From the NCBI RefSeq assembly GCF_000513935.1, contig NZ_AZUY01000005.1, positions 47,208 through 111,207 on the forward strand: 64,000 bases of DNA. Reading direction: 5' to 3'. Positions 1-8,666 of this stretch are shown here, one piece after another; within the stretch, counting starts at the first letter, position 1, and every line of letters begins with the position of its first letter. This stretch comes from Mesorhizobium sp. WSM3626. Lineage in GTDB: Bacteria; Pseudomonadota; Alphaproteobacteria; Rhizobiales; Rhizobiaceae. The notes beneath the pieces were generated by a model. The model ran no database searches. It was not told the origin of the DNA and was given only the letters and a program-made list of their open reading frames with translations. Both the position numbers and the translations under genes were made by a program.

Positions 1-4
1 CGTG

Positions 5-1561
5 TCAGCCATTGGCGAACGGCACGGCGACATAAATCTGCGTGTCGCCACGCTCCACCAGAAGCAGCACCGACCTGCGTCCGGATTTGCCGGCTTGGGA
101 AATCGCTTGGGTCACCTGCTTCGCGCTCTTCACCGGGGCCTGGTTGACGGCGACGATGACATCGCCCGGCTGGATGCCGGCAGCCGCTGCCGGCTTGTCG
201 GGATTGACGCTGGCAACCACCGCGCCGTGTTCGGTCTCGGGGAGGTTCATCTGCCGGCGGATGTCGGACGTGATGTCCATCAGGCCGAGGCCGATGGCCG
301 GCGCGCGGGACCCATCGGTGCCCGGCGCGCTGGAGTTGCCAGTCGTTGCCGTCTTCACATCGTCGCTGTTGCGTCCGACATCGACGGAAATCTGTGCGGC
401 CTTGCCCTTGCGCCAGACATCCAGTGTCTCCCTGGCACCCGGCGCGACGTCGGCGACAGCCCGCGAAAGATCCTTGGGATCCTTGACGTCCTGCCCGGCG
501 AAGCCGGTGATGACATCGCCGCTTTCGATGCCGGCCTTGGCCGCGGGCGACCCGTCATTGACCTGCGAGACCAAGGCACCGCCGGGATGGTCGAGCCCGA
601 TTGCGTTGGCCACGTCCGGGGTGACGGGCTGGATCTCGACGCCGAGGTAGCCGTATTCGATGTCGCCACCCTTCATCAGCTTGGCGACCACCTTCTCAGC
701 CTGGTCCGACGGAATGGCGAAGCCGACCCCGACGCTGCCGCCGTTCGGCGAATAGATCGCGGTGTTGATGCCGACGACATTTCCGCTGACATCCACCAGC
801 GGGCCGCCGGAATTGCCGTGATTGATCGGTGCGTCGATCTGGATGAAATCGTCGAACGGCCCGCTGTGCAGGTCGCGGCCACGCGCCGAGACGATGCCGG
901 CCGTTACCGTGGTGCCGATGCCGAACGGATTGCCGATCGCCAGCACCTGGTCGCCTGTCATGAGCTTGTCGGAGTCGCCCCACTTGATGGTCGGCAAGGC
1001 CTTGTTGGCCTTGATCTTCAGCACGGCGAGATCGTTCTTGGCATCGTGACCGACCAGCTTGGCCGGAAGCTCCGTGCCGTCGTCGAGCGTCACCTTGATC
1101 GAGGTCGCGCCGTCGACGACGTGGTTGTTGGTGACGATGGTGCCGTCGGCACTGACGATGAAGCCCGAACCGAGCGCCTCGGCGCGCGGCGACTGCTGTT
1201 GCGGAGGCGTCTTGGGAGCAGGCATGCCCTGATCGCCGAAGAACTGGTGGAAATAGTCATCGAAAGGCGAGTTGCCGCCAAAGGGCGAACCGTCAGGCGA
1301 ACCTTCGCTCATAACTTCCGGCTGCGCTTTCATGACTGTTGTGACGGTGACGACAGCGGGCTTGGCCGCGGCCACGGTTGGCGCGAACGATCCGTTCGGA
1401 GCCGTTATTCCGGCGACAGGAGTCTGGGTCGTCGCGGCGACATTGCTCAAGCCGCCATTGCCGGCATTTTGAGCGAGGGAGACGACGGCGGGGGAGATGA
1501 TCAGCGCGGCGCCCAGCAGGGCGGCGACGCGATGCCTACGAAGAATACCTAGGGGTGACAT
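5..1561 (-). CDS. degP: Do-like periplasmic serine endoprotease (DegP/HtrA family)
   Basis: This is an envelope quality-control protease that degrades or chaperones misfolded periplasmic proteins. The start is placed at the ATG ending at 1561 because it directly precedes a signal peptide (two Arg, then a hydrophobic stretch, then SLAQ). An open frame extends 20 codons further upstream without secretion features. The trypsin-like catalytic triad is visible: His147 in TNNHVV, Asp177 in NDLAVL and Ser251 in GNSGGPL. Two PDZ domains follow at about residues 304-395 and 420-518. The length of 518 aa is normal for the family. The gene is complete, with its stop at 5-7. The family is certain; whether it is DegP, DegQ or a MucD type cannot be settled by eye. 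Confidence 0.93.
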   Translation of the reverse strand: MSPLGILRRHRVAALLGAALIISPAVVSLAQNAGNGGLSNVAATTQTPVAGITAPNGSFAPTVAAAKPAVVTVTTVMKAQPEVMSEGSPDGSPFGGNSPFDDYFHQFFGDQGMPAPKTPPQQQSPRAEALGSGFIVSADGTIVTNNHVVDGATSIKVTLDDGTELPAKLVGHDAKNDLAVLKIKANKALPTIKWGDSDKLMTGDQVLAIGNPFGIGTTVTAGIVSARGRDLHSGPFDDFIQIDAPINHGNSGGPLVDVSGNVVGINTAIYSPNGGSVGVGFAIPSDQAEKVVAKLMKGGDIEYGYLGVEIQPVTPDVANAIGLDHPGGALVSQVNDGSPAAKAGIESGDVITGFAGQDVKDPKDLSRAVADVAPGARETLDVWRKGKAAQISVDVGRNSDDVKTATTGNSSAPGTDGSRAPAIGLGLMDITSDIRRQMNLPETEHGAVVASVNPDKPAAAAGIQPGDVIVAVNQAPVKSAKQVTQAISQAGKSGRRSVLLLVERGDTQIYVAVPFANG

Positions 1562-1749
1562 GGTCGTTCTGTCCGGGCGAGAGTTGATCCGGCGCCGCGG
1601 GCAGCTCGTGGGAGAAAGCACCCGTCAGCGTGTCGACGACCGGGTGGCCTGTCTCGCCGTACATGGCGGCCGGCCGGATCGACAATCCGGTATTTAGGGT
1701 CCGGAATGGCCCAATTTAGGGTTTTTGCCCGACCTTACGAAGATTTAAT

Positions 1750-2523
1750 TCAGCGGGCGCTTACGGATCGCAGATAGGCCGACGCGATTTCGCGCATGCG
1801 CTTGCCGTCGAAACTCGGGCCGTGGCCGCCATGGCCGACGCGGATCTGCAGGTCGAGCAGGCGCCGCATGGTGTTGGCATAGGCTTCCCGGTCGGAATCC
1901 GGCAAATCGTCGATCAGCGTGTCGTCATAGATGGCGTCGCCGCTGAAGAACAGGCCATCGGCTTCGTCGAACAGCGCGATCGAATCCGGCGAGTGCCCGG
2001 GCAGATGCAGCACCCGAAACCGGCGATCGCCGAGGTCGACCACGTCGCCTTCGTCGAGCGTGCGCGTCAACGGCGCCGGCGGTATCGCATAGTCGGCCGA
2101 TTTCCACCCTGGCGCCGGCAGTTTCGAAACGGCGCCCTCGAGATCATGGAACATGTAGGCGTAGGTCGCGGCCTCATCCATGCTCTCGAATTGCGCCGCG
2201 CTCATCCTTGGCCCGGCCCGCAGCGGGAATTCGTGCAGCGAGCCGACATGGTCGAGGTGGATGTGGGTGGCGACGACCAGAAGCGGCTTGCCTTCGGGCG
2301 TCCTTATCTGCGGCGCCAGCGGACAGATACCCATGCCGGTATCGACCAGAAGGTCGGCATCGCGGCCGGTCAGATGCCAGATATTGGCGCGAACATAGTC
2401 GTGCACGAACGGCTCGGTCAGCATCGTCGTTCTGTCGTCGAAGATGCGCCTGGAGAACCAGCCTGAGTTCACGTGAGAATCCGGATAATGTGCAGGCCGG
2501 GCATCAGGTATGAGCCGGGGCAT
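1750..2523 (-). CDS. MBL-fold metallo-hydrolase
   Basis: This is a metallo-beta-lactamase-fold hydrolase of 257 aa. The Zn-binding signature THIHLDHVG (HxHxDH) is at about residues 87-95. Later motifs LPGHSPDS and FSGDAIYDD supply further metal ligands. The substrate is unknown; the fold covers lactonases, glyoxalase II-like enzymes and others. The first codons lie inside a 19-bp tandem repeat, so the start is uncertain. A later Met at residue 34 (MLTEPF) is possible, although residues 20-33 (SGWFSRRIFDD) look like real protein. The gene follows pfp on the same strand, 37 bp after its stop, so the two could be co-transcribed. Confidence 0.8.
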   Translation of the reverse strand: MPRLIPDARPAHYPDSHVNSGWFSRRIFDDRTTMLTEPFVHDYVRANIWHLTGRDADLLVDTGMGICPLAPQIRTPEGKPLLVVATHIHLDHVGSLHEFPLRAGPRMSAAQFESMDEAATYAYMFHDLEGAVSKLPAPGWKSADYAIPPAPLTRTLDEGDVVDLGDRRFRVLHLPGHSPDSIALFDEADGLFFSGDAIYDDTLIDDLPDSDREAYANTMRRLLDLQIRVGHGGHGPSFDGKRMREIASAYLRSVSAR

Positions 2524-2564
2524 CAGGTATGAGCCAGGGCATCAGGTATGAGCCGGGGCATCAG
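2501..2564. repeat. 19-bp tandem repeat, about 3.4 copies, at the pfp/MBL gene junction
   Basis: Three near-identical 19-bp units (gcatcaggtatgagccggg, with one a/g variant) start at 2501, 2520 and 2539, followed by a partial unit. Read on the minus strand, each unit carries TGATG, so every copy provides an overlapping stop/start. The array spans the pfp stop codon and the proposed start of the metallo-hydrolase. Because 19 is not a multiple of three, copy-number change would shift which ATG is in frame. Confidence 0.9.
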
Positions 2565-3727
2565 ACGAACGGCTTTCCGACCTTGTATTTTTCCGGCACC
2601 AGCCGCTTGAGATAGGCCATGCCGGTCTCGGAAAGCTGGTTGGCGTCGGGCCTCATGAAATCGTCGGGCATGTGGCGGGTCTTGCCGGCGACGTTTTTCA
2701 GCGGCACCTTCCTCAGCACTATCTTGCTGCCATCATATTGCAGCGCCACCGAGCCGCCGCCCTGTTCGGCGACGCCGACGGCGAAGGCGCCGGCATCGAA
2801 GGCCTCCTGCGCGTCGACCGCGCTGATGGCGCCGACATAGCCGCGTGGCATGTAGCCGAGCGCGTCGACGCGTGCTCGCTTGCCCGGCAGCCCCTCGGCC
2901 AATGCCCGTTCGAGCGCCGCCGGCAGGTCGCTGCCCGACAGTTTGACGTTGCCGTGCTGGTCGCGCTCGAGCTTATCCGCCGGCACCAGGCTTTCGACCA
3001 GCGCCTTGCCGTCGGCGGTGCTGACGCCTTCCGACACGGCGACGATGCAGCGCTTGTGGCGGTCGAGCGTGGCGCGCACGTCGTCGATGAAGCCGGCGGC
3101 GGAGAACGGCCGCTCCGGCACGTAGACGAGATGCGGGCCGCTGTCGGGGTCGAGTTGCCAGGCAGCCGCCGCCGCGGTCAGGAACCCGGCATGCCGGCCC
3201 ATGACGATGCCGACATAGATGCCGGGCAGCGCGCGGAAATCGAGATCGACGGACAGGAAGGCGCCGGCGACGAATTCGGCCGCCGAAATGAAGCCCGGCG
3301 TATGGTCGTTTTCCTCGAGATCGTTGTCGATCGTCTTCGGCGCATGGACGAAGGCGATCTTGCCGCCGGCGGCATCGGTCAGGATTTGCTGCGTGCCCGA
3401 GGTGTCGTTGCCGCCAATATAGATGAAGGCGTCGGCGCCAGCCTTCTGCAGGCCCTTCAGGATGACCTCGCAATAGGCGGCATCCGGCTTGTCGCGCGTC
3501 GAGCCGAGCGCGGCGCTCGGCGTTCCGGCGATCAGCCGCAGCCGGTCCTCCGGGATGGCGGAAAGGTCGACATAGTTGCCGTCACGGATGCCGCGCACGC
3601 CGTGGATGGAGCCCAGCACCTTGGCGCCGGGATGACGCTTGCGGATCTCCAGCGTGGCGCCCACAACGGTCTGGTTGATGACGGCGGTCGGGCCGCCGCC
3701 CTGCGCGATGACAAAAGTTCCGGCCAT
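2561..3727 (-). CDS. pfp: Pyrophosphate-dependent 6-phosphofructokinase
   Basis: This cytoplasmic enzyme phosphorylates fructose 6-phosphate to fructose 1,6-bisphosphate, using PPi in a reversible reaction. The 388-aa protein has the phosphofructokinase fold. GGGPTAVIN occurs at the N-terminus, GGNDTS (about 105-110) stands in place of the ATP-type GGDGS, PKTIDND is at 130-136 with the Lys typical of PPi enzymes, and MGRHAG is at 176-181. These motifs favour PPi over ATP as phosphoryl donor. The start at 3727 gives MAGTFVIAQGGG with no sensible alternative. The stop overlaps an ATG in the 19-bp repeat. Confidence 0.9.
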   Translation of the reverse strand: MAGTFVIAQGGGPTAVINQTVVGATLEIRKRHPGAKVLGSIHGVRGIRDGNYVDLSAIPEDRLRLIAGTPSAALGSTRDKPDAAYCEVILKGLQKAGADAFIYIGGNDTSGTQQILTDAAGGKIAFVHAPKTIDNDLEENDHTPGFISAAEFVAGAFLSVDLDFRALPGIYVGIVMGRHAGFLTAAAAAWQLDPDSGPHLVYVPERPFSAAGFIDDVRATLDRHKRCIVAVSEGVSTADGKALVESLVPADKLERDQHGNVKLSGSDLPAALERALAEGLPGKRARVDALGYMPRGYVGAISAVDAQEAFDAGAFAVGVAEQGGGSVALQYDGSKIVLRKVPLKNVAGKTRHMPDDFMRPDANQLSETGMAYLKRLVPEKYKVGKPFV

Positions 3728-3742
3728 TCCTGACGTCTCCCT

Positions 3743-3857
3743 AGAGCATGATGCCGAAAAGTGTGAAGCGGTTTTCGGACGACATCATGCTCTGATTCTT
3801 AGATTTAGAGACGGATTCAGATTTCAGGTCCAAACGGACCGGAAATCATCCGGCTCT
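3743..3857. repeat. Palindromic intergenic repeat (agcatgat...atcatgct type) with trailing small hairpins
   Basis: A near-perfect inverted repeat runs from 3743 to 3792. The outer arms are agagcatgat / atcatgctct and the inner arms ccgaaaa / ttttcgg. It is followed by a short hairpin, ggtcc-aaac-ggacc, at 3827-3840. Related palindromes with a gcatgtcg...cgacatgc outline occur at 13958, 31150, 60073 and 63811. The element occupies most of the 213-bp gap between the divergent-by-position pfp and L,D-transpeptidase genes, and no gene is seen in that gap. Confidence 0.8.
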
Positions 3858-3940
3858 AGGCGATGGTTTTCAAGGCACCTTGGCCTGTCTTGTCGCCTCG
3901 CGCAACGGAAGAGTCTGGCGGCCGCAAACCGCGGCCACGA

Positions 3941-4777
3941 TCACATGACGACGACGGGGTTTTTCTTCGACACCCGGCTGTAGAGGTCGATGATGTCCTG
4001 GTTGATCAGGCGCACGCAGCCCGACGACATCGCCTGGCCGATGCTCCACCATTCGGGCGAGCCATGGATGCGGTAGCCGGTGTCCTTGCCGTCCTGGTAG
4101 ATGTAGAGCGCGCGGGCGCCGAGCGGATTGGTGAGGCCGCCGGGCTGGCCGCCCTGCCACTTCACCAGTTCGGGCTTGCGCTGGATCATTTCGGGCGGCG
4201 GCGTCCAGGTCGGCCATTCCCGGCCGTACTGGATGTTGGCGCGGCCGGACCAGCGAAAGCCGTCCTTGCCGATGCCGACGCCGTAGCGGATGGCGTCGCC
4301 GCCCGGCTGGACAAGATAAAGCATGCGTTCCTTGAGATGCACGACGATGGTGCCGGGCGCCTCGCCAGTGGTGTCGACGACGATCTGGCGGCGGAATTCC
4401 GGCTTGACCTTGAGATAGGGCACCTCGGGCACGTTGAAGCCGTTGTCCGTCAAGGAAGCATACATGACATCGGGACCGGTGATGTTCTTGTCGACGCTGA
4501 TCGAGGGCCGGATCGGCACCGAACCCGTAACCGTATCGTCGAGCTGGAGCGCCGGCAGCTCGCCACCACCCGAAGTCGAACAGCCGGCGACGCCAAGCAG
4601 CGCCAAAGCGCCGGCCCCGGACAGGACGGCGCGGCGCGAGAGAAGAAAATCGGTTTCGATTGCGTCGCCGTTTCGTGGCGGCGTCGGACCTTGCGGCAAC
4701 TCACGCATATACCCAAACCCTACGCTTTCGGCGGGAAGCACGGTCCGGCCGGGATAGCGGGCATTTTCATCATTCAT
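3941..4777 (-). CDS. L,D-transpeptidase (YkuD domain), probable Tat-exported lipoprotein
   Basis: This cell-wall enzyme forms 3-3 peptidoglycan cross-links or attaches proteins to peptidoglycan. From the ATG ending at 4777 the 278-aa product has a twin-arginine signal (SRRAVLSG at 47-54) running into a lipobox ending at Cys66 (LGVAGC), so it is predicted to be lipid-anchored. The YkuD catalytic signature is at the C-terminus: His238 in IHGSPEWW and Cys254 in SSGCVRL. The frame is open for 56 more codons upstream, but that part looks like unselected sequence. Function as a transpeptidase is well supported; the partner substrate is unknown. Confidence 0.88.
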   Translation of the reverse strand: MNDENARYPGRTVLPAESVGFGYMRELPQGPTPPRNGDAIETDFLLSRRAVLSGAGALALLGVAGCSTSGGGELPALQLDDTVTGSVPIRPSISVDKNITGPDVMYASLTDNGFNVPEVPYLKVKPEFRRQIVVDTTGEAPGTIVVHLKERMLYLVQPGGDAIRYGVGIGKDGFRWSGRANIQYGREWPTWTPPPEMIQRKPELVKWQGGQPGGLTNPLGARALYIYQDGKDTGYRIHGSPEWWSIGQAMSSGCVRLINQDIIDLYSRVSKKNPVVVM

Positions 4778-4956
4778 GGTTGATAAAGCGTGAATGCCTT
4801 GCGCTGCTTGCCTTTGCCGAGCGGCGCGAACTGACACTGGCGCAATTGATGTGCGTCCCGGTTGGCGGCCGGAATGCGCCAAAACAAAGATTCGGCCCTT
4901 TACATTCTTCGGGACCCAAGGATTTATCCTCTTCTTTAAGCTCAAGGGAGACGAGC

Positions 4957-5580
4957 ATGTCCTTCGAAAACTGGGCCGCCTTCGCTGCCGCGTCGAGCAT
5001 CCTTCTCATCATCCCGGGCCCGACCATCCTTCTGGTCGTGTCCTATGCGCTGGGCCAGGGCTGGCGCACCGCCTTGCCGATGGCCGTCGGCGTGGCGCTC
5101 GGCGACTTCACCGCCATGACCCTGTCGATGCTGGGCATCGGCGCGCTGCTTGCGGCTTCCGCCACTGTCTTCACCATCCTGAAGCTGATCGGCGCCGGCT
5201 ATCTGATCTATCTCGGCGTGAAACTGTTCCGCGCCGGCGGTACGCTGAAGGCCGAACCGCGCACCGACACGGTGTCGTCGGCCAAGATGATGGCGCATGC
5301 CTGGCTGGTCACCGCGCTCAACCCGAAGAGCATCACCTTCTTCGTCGCCTTCCTGCCGCAGTTTCTCGACCGGCATGCCAATTTCTGGACGCAGATGCTG
5401 GTCTTCGAGACGACGTTCCTGGCGCTCGCCTTCGCCAACGCCTTCGGTTACGCGCTGATCGCGGCGCGCGCCCGCAACGTGGTGCGCAACCCCAAGGCGA
5501 TCCGCATCTTCAACCGCACCGGCGGCACGCTGCTGGTCGGCGCCGGCATCGCCACGGTGGCGATGCGGTCCAGCAATTAA
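4957..5580 (+). CDS. LysE/RhtB family amino-acid exporter
   Basis: This inner-membrane exporter of 207 aa belongs to the LysE/RhtB superfamily. The N-terminus SILLIIPGPTILLVVSYALGQG carries the family PGP motif, and about six hydrophobic segments follow. ALNPKS at about residues 121-126 is the second family signature. An AAGGGAG-like ribosome site (aagggag, 4944-4950) sits 6 bp upstream of the ATG at 4957. An open frame reaches further upstream but is not protein-like. The substrate (homoserine, threonine, lysine or another amino acid) cannot be told from sequence. Confidence 0.88.
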   Translation: MSFENWAAFAAASSILLIIPGPTILLVVSYALGQGWRTALPMAVGVALGDFTAMTLSMLGIGALLAASATVFTILKLIGAGYLIYLGVKLFRAGGTLKAEPRTDTVSSAKMMAHAWLVTALNPKSITFFVAFLPQFLDRHANFWTQMLVFETTFLALAFANAFGYALIAARARNVVRNPKAIRIFNRTGGTLLVGAGIATVAMRSSN

Positions 5581-5652
5581 CACATCCAAGGTGTGTTGAG
5601 ATTCAGGTCAGGCCATTTGCAGGCAGGCTGAACCTCGTCACGGCTGCTTGCT

Positions 5653-8439
5653 TTACCATTTGACGCTGAAGCCCAGATTGCCCTCGAGGATGCGGCGCTT
5701 GTCGCCGCCGAGGTTGGTGGTGTAATCGCCGGTGGCGAAGATGCTGACCTTGTCCGTCACTTTGGCAACGATGCCGCCGCCGAACTCGAACGAGGTCGAC
5801 CTGCCCTCGGTCGAGGTGTCGGTGGTGTCGAAGCTGACACGGTCGGTGCCGCCGAAATCATGCCAGATATTGGCCTTGAGGTAAGGCTGCAGCGCTATGC
5901 CGTTGACAGTGGTCTCGCCTTGCAGGCGAGCGCCCAGCCGGCCGGTGACGCTGCCGTCGCTGTCGAAGGAAACCGACGAGAAACGATCCTTGGTATCGTC
6001 GAGCGACAGATGCTGCCAGATCAGTTGCGCCTGCGGTTCGAGCGTCCAGCCCTGCGCCAGCGCTATGGGATAGCCGCCCTCCAGTGAGGCGGTGACACCT
6101 GTTCCGCCAATATCGATACCGACGTCGCGCGACGACGTGGCGTCGCCGCCGAAGAAGGTGGCCATGAGGACGCCGTCGAGGTACCAGCCGCCTTGGCCGA
6201 GGCGGGTCCAGTAGCCGCCGACACTGGTGCCGTTGGCGTCGAGCTTGCCGACGGACAGATCATTCTGCCCCAGTGCCTGGCCGCGCACATCGCCCTTCAT
6301 GCTGGCATAGGCGACGAACAGGCCGGCGCGATCGATCGCCCCCGACGCGGTTTCGCGTCCGAAGACGTCGAAGCCCGCCTGCAGGCCGAACAAGGTGCCG
6401 TCGAAGGACGGCGACACCGTTCCCGACCAGCCCATCTTGGCGTCCTGGCCGTAGATGCGGCCCCACACCGGCGACAGCTCCGCGTTCGACAACAGGCTCT
6501 GTTCGCCGCGCCGCTCGTGGAAGGTGCCGAGTGTCGTCATCGCCAGATGCTCGGCCACCGGCGGCAAAGCCGAGTAGGTGGGCACCTCGACGCGGTAGAG
6601 CAGGATCGTCTCGCCGGCTGCCGGCGTCGGCAGGTCCGGCACGGCGGTCGGCACCACCGGCGGTGGCGGTGGCGGATCCGCTGGTGGCGCTGGCGGCGGT
6701 GCCGGTGGCGCCTCGGGCTCGGGGTCGCTCGCCTGCACCGGCGGTGTCGAATCGACCGGCGGGTTGTTGATGTCGCCATCGGTCGGCACCGGCACCGGCG
6801 GCAGCTCGGACGGTGGTGGCGGCGGCTCGGTCCGCGGCGCCTCCGGCTCTGGCTGCGGGGGCGGTTCGAGCGCCGACGGCCCAGCGGCCGGTGTTGCCGG
6901 TGTGTTCAGGGTCGATCGCAGATACCAGTTCTGCTCGCTCCCGGCGCTGACGCCGCCCTTGAAGAGATAATATTCGAAGGCGCCGGCAGCGACCGGCGCA
7001 TCAAGGGCAAAGGCGCCGGCGCTCGACGTAGCGCCGTTGACCGCCTGGACGAGCATGATGCCGTCGGACGTGGTCTGCGCCCCGGCGCCGCCGACATTGA
7101 CCACGGCAATGCCGGTCGAGCCCGAGGCCGTGCCGCCGGACAGCACCAGCCGGTCGGAAGCGGAGCTGTCGTCGCCAAGCTCGGTCTGGAGGAGGAGCAA
7201 CCCGCCCATCCCGACATAATTGCCCGATATGGTCAGGCGATCGGTGGCGCCGGTGCTGCCGTTGGTCAGGTCGATGCGGCCGGCATTGACCACTTTGGCC
7301 AGCTGTCCCGCGGTAAAGGCCTGGATGGAGCTGTTGAAGCCGCCGCCATAGAGCGTGCTTGCCTGGTCGACGCTGAGCTTTCCGGTGCCCGTGCCGCTGT
7401 CGCCCAGCACGAGATTGCCGTCCAGGATCAGCTGGGTGTCGTTGGTGGCGTCGATGGTTTCCCAGTTCTGGACCCTGGCGATGCCGTCCAGCTTGACGTT
7501 GTCGAAGGTGAGCGCATCGGTGCCCAGGCCGCCATTCAGCGCATCGGCTCCGCCAAGATTGGCCTTGGTGAGATTGCTGAGCTTGGCGGTATCGTTGTCG
7601 GCGCCGAGGTCGACCGAGCCATAGATGATGCCGCCGCCGTTCCAGACGAAATTGTCGGCGCCGAAGCTCATCAGCACATCGCCGCCTACCGTGCCGCCTG
7701 TTATCGTCACGCTGTCGTTGCCGCCGCTGACGCTGATGTTGCCGCCGATCGTGCCCCCGGAGAGAATGATGGTGTCCTGATCGAAGCCGGTGACGAGGTT
7801 GCGGTCGATGATGCCGCCCGACATGTTGAAATAGTTCTTGTCGAGCTTCATGTTGACACGGCCGATGCGGCCGCCGGTCATCACGGCACGGTCGCCATCG
7901 TCGAAGAAATCGATGATGCGCCCGCCGGTCATGGTGAAGGTGTCCAGCCCGTCGCCCTGGTTCAGCGAACCGACCAGGCCGCCGCTCATGTTGAAGTCGT
8001 CGATGCCGGCGCCCTGCTGGACATTGCCGGAGACGATGCCGCCGCCGATGGTGAAGAAATCCGTGCCGTCACCCTGATCGACCGTGCCGGTGATGGTGCC
8101 GGACTGCATGTCGATGCGGTCCGTGCCGGCGCCGAAAGTGACGTTGCCGCTCACCTGGCCGGTACCGCCGGCGGGAAAGATCAGCGTGTTGTTGCCGTTG
8201 ATATCGTTGAGGCTGCCGCCCGAATCACCACTATCGCAAGTGAAGGTGTCATTCCCCGGAGACGGAACCAGCACGCATGCCGCGAAGGCCGCGGAGCCAG
8301 GCAGCAACATCATCGATGTAGTTGCAAGTAAGCTAATAAACCCAGGATTGATTCGCCTGGGCCTTCGCCGTGCCGAAGAAATAGCCTTGCCGATGTGCTC
8401 CGAGCCGCTGTTCGGAAGCTGTATTTCAAAGTGCCGCAT
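5653..8439 (-). CDS. Autotransporter with beta-helix passenger and C-terminal barrel (type Va)
   Basis: This is a secreted or surface protein of 928 aa. It has a long N-terminus with an Arg-rich stretch before the hydrophobic signal core (LLATTSMMLLPGSAAFA), as in extended autotransporter signals. Residues about 80-290 are short imperfect repeats of the GGxIxGxVxxGxGxD type, predicting a right-handed beta-helix passenger. Residues about 510-610 are a Pro/Glu-rich linker. The last ~280 aa form an autotransporter beta-barrel ending in the aromatic Trp typical of BamA recognition. No protease or adhesin catalytic motif is visible. The gene is alone, with a 227-bp upstream gap shared with the divergent TPR gene. 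Confidence 0.88.
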   Translation of the reverse strand: MRHFEIQLPNSGSEHIGKAISSARRRPRRINPGFISLLATTSMMLLPGSAAFAACVLVPSPGNDTFTCDSGDSGGSLNDINGNNTLIFPAGGTGQVSGNVTFGAGTDRIDMQSGTITGTVDQGDGTDFFTIGGGIVSGNVQQGAGIDDFNMSGGLVGSLNQGDGLDTFTMTGGRIIDFFDDGDRAVMTGGRIGRVNMKLDKNYFNMSGGIIDRNLVTGFDQDTIILSGGTIGGNISVSGGNDSVTITGGTVGGDVLMSFGADNFVWNGGGIIYGSVDLGADNDTAKLSNLTKANLGGADALNGGLGTDALTFDNVKLDGIARVQNWETIDATNDTQLILDGNLVLGDSGTGTGKLSVDQASTLYGGGFNSSIQAFTAGQLAKVVNAGRIDLTNGSTGATDRLTISGNYVGMGGLLLLQTELGDDSSASDRLVLSGGTASGSTGIAVVNVGGAGAQTTSDGIMLVQAVNGATSSAGAFALDAPVAAGAFEYYLFKGGVSAGSEQNWYLRSTLNTPATPAAGPSALEPPPQPEPEAPRTEPPPPPSELPPVPVPTDGDINNPPVDSTPPVQASDPEPEAPPAPPPAPPADPPPPPPVVPTAVPDLPTPAAGETILLYRVEVPTYSALPPVAEHLAMTTLGTFHERRGEQSLLSNAELSPVWGRIYGQDAKMGWSGTVSPSFDGTLFGLQAGFDVFGRETASGAIDRAGLFVAYASMKGDVRGQALGQNDLSVGKLDANGTSVGGYWTRLGQGGWYLDGVLMATFFGGDATSSRDVGIDIGGTGVTASLEGGYPIALAQGWTLEPQAQLIWQHLSLDDTKDRFSSVSFDSDGSVTGRLGARLQGETTVNGIALQPYLKANIWHDFGGTDRVSFDTTDTSTEGRSTSFEFGGGIVAKVTDKVSIFATGDYTTNLGGDKRRILEGNLGFSVKW

Positions 8440-8666
8440 CGCGTCCCCTCTCAGATCGCGATTTCAAGCCCCTTACCCGCGCCGCAATGAAGCCACAATT
8501 CGTTCGCTTTTACAAAGCCTAATCTACCTCTCATGGTTGATGAACTGCAAAAATAGCTGACATGGTGCAGATGTGCCCGTGATTTGGCGTCGTCGTGGCC
8601 CATGCTTTAAGATCACGTTGGACCGAGGGGCATCATGCCCATCGGGCGCCGACCAAGGACTCTCGC

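Noticed and set aside
6193..8331. Long open frame (712 codons) on the plus strand opposite the autotransporter gene
   Set aside because: It is antisense to a well-supported gene, Arg/Asp-rich and domain-free. Long shadow frames are expected in GC-rich DNA.
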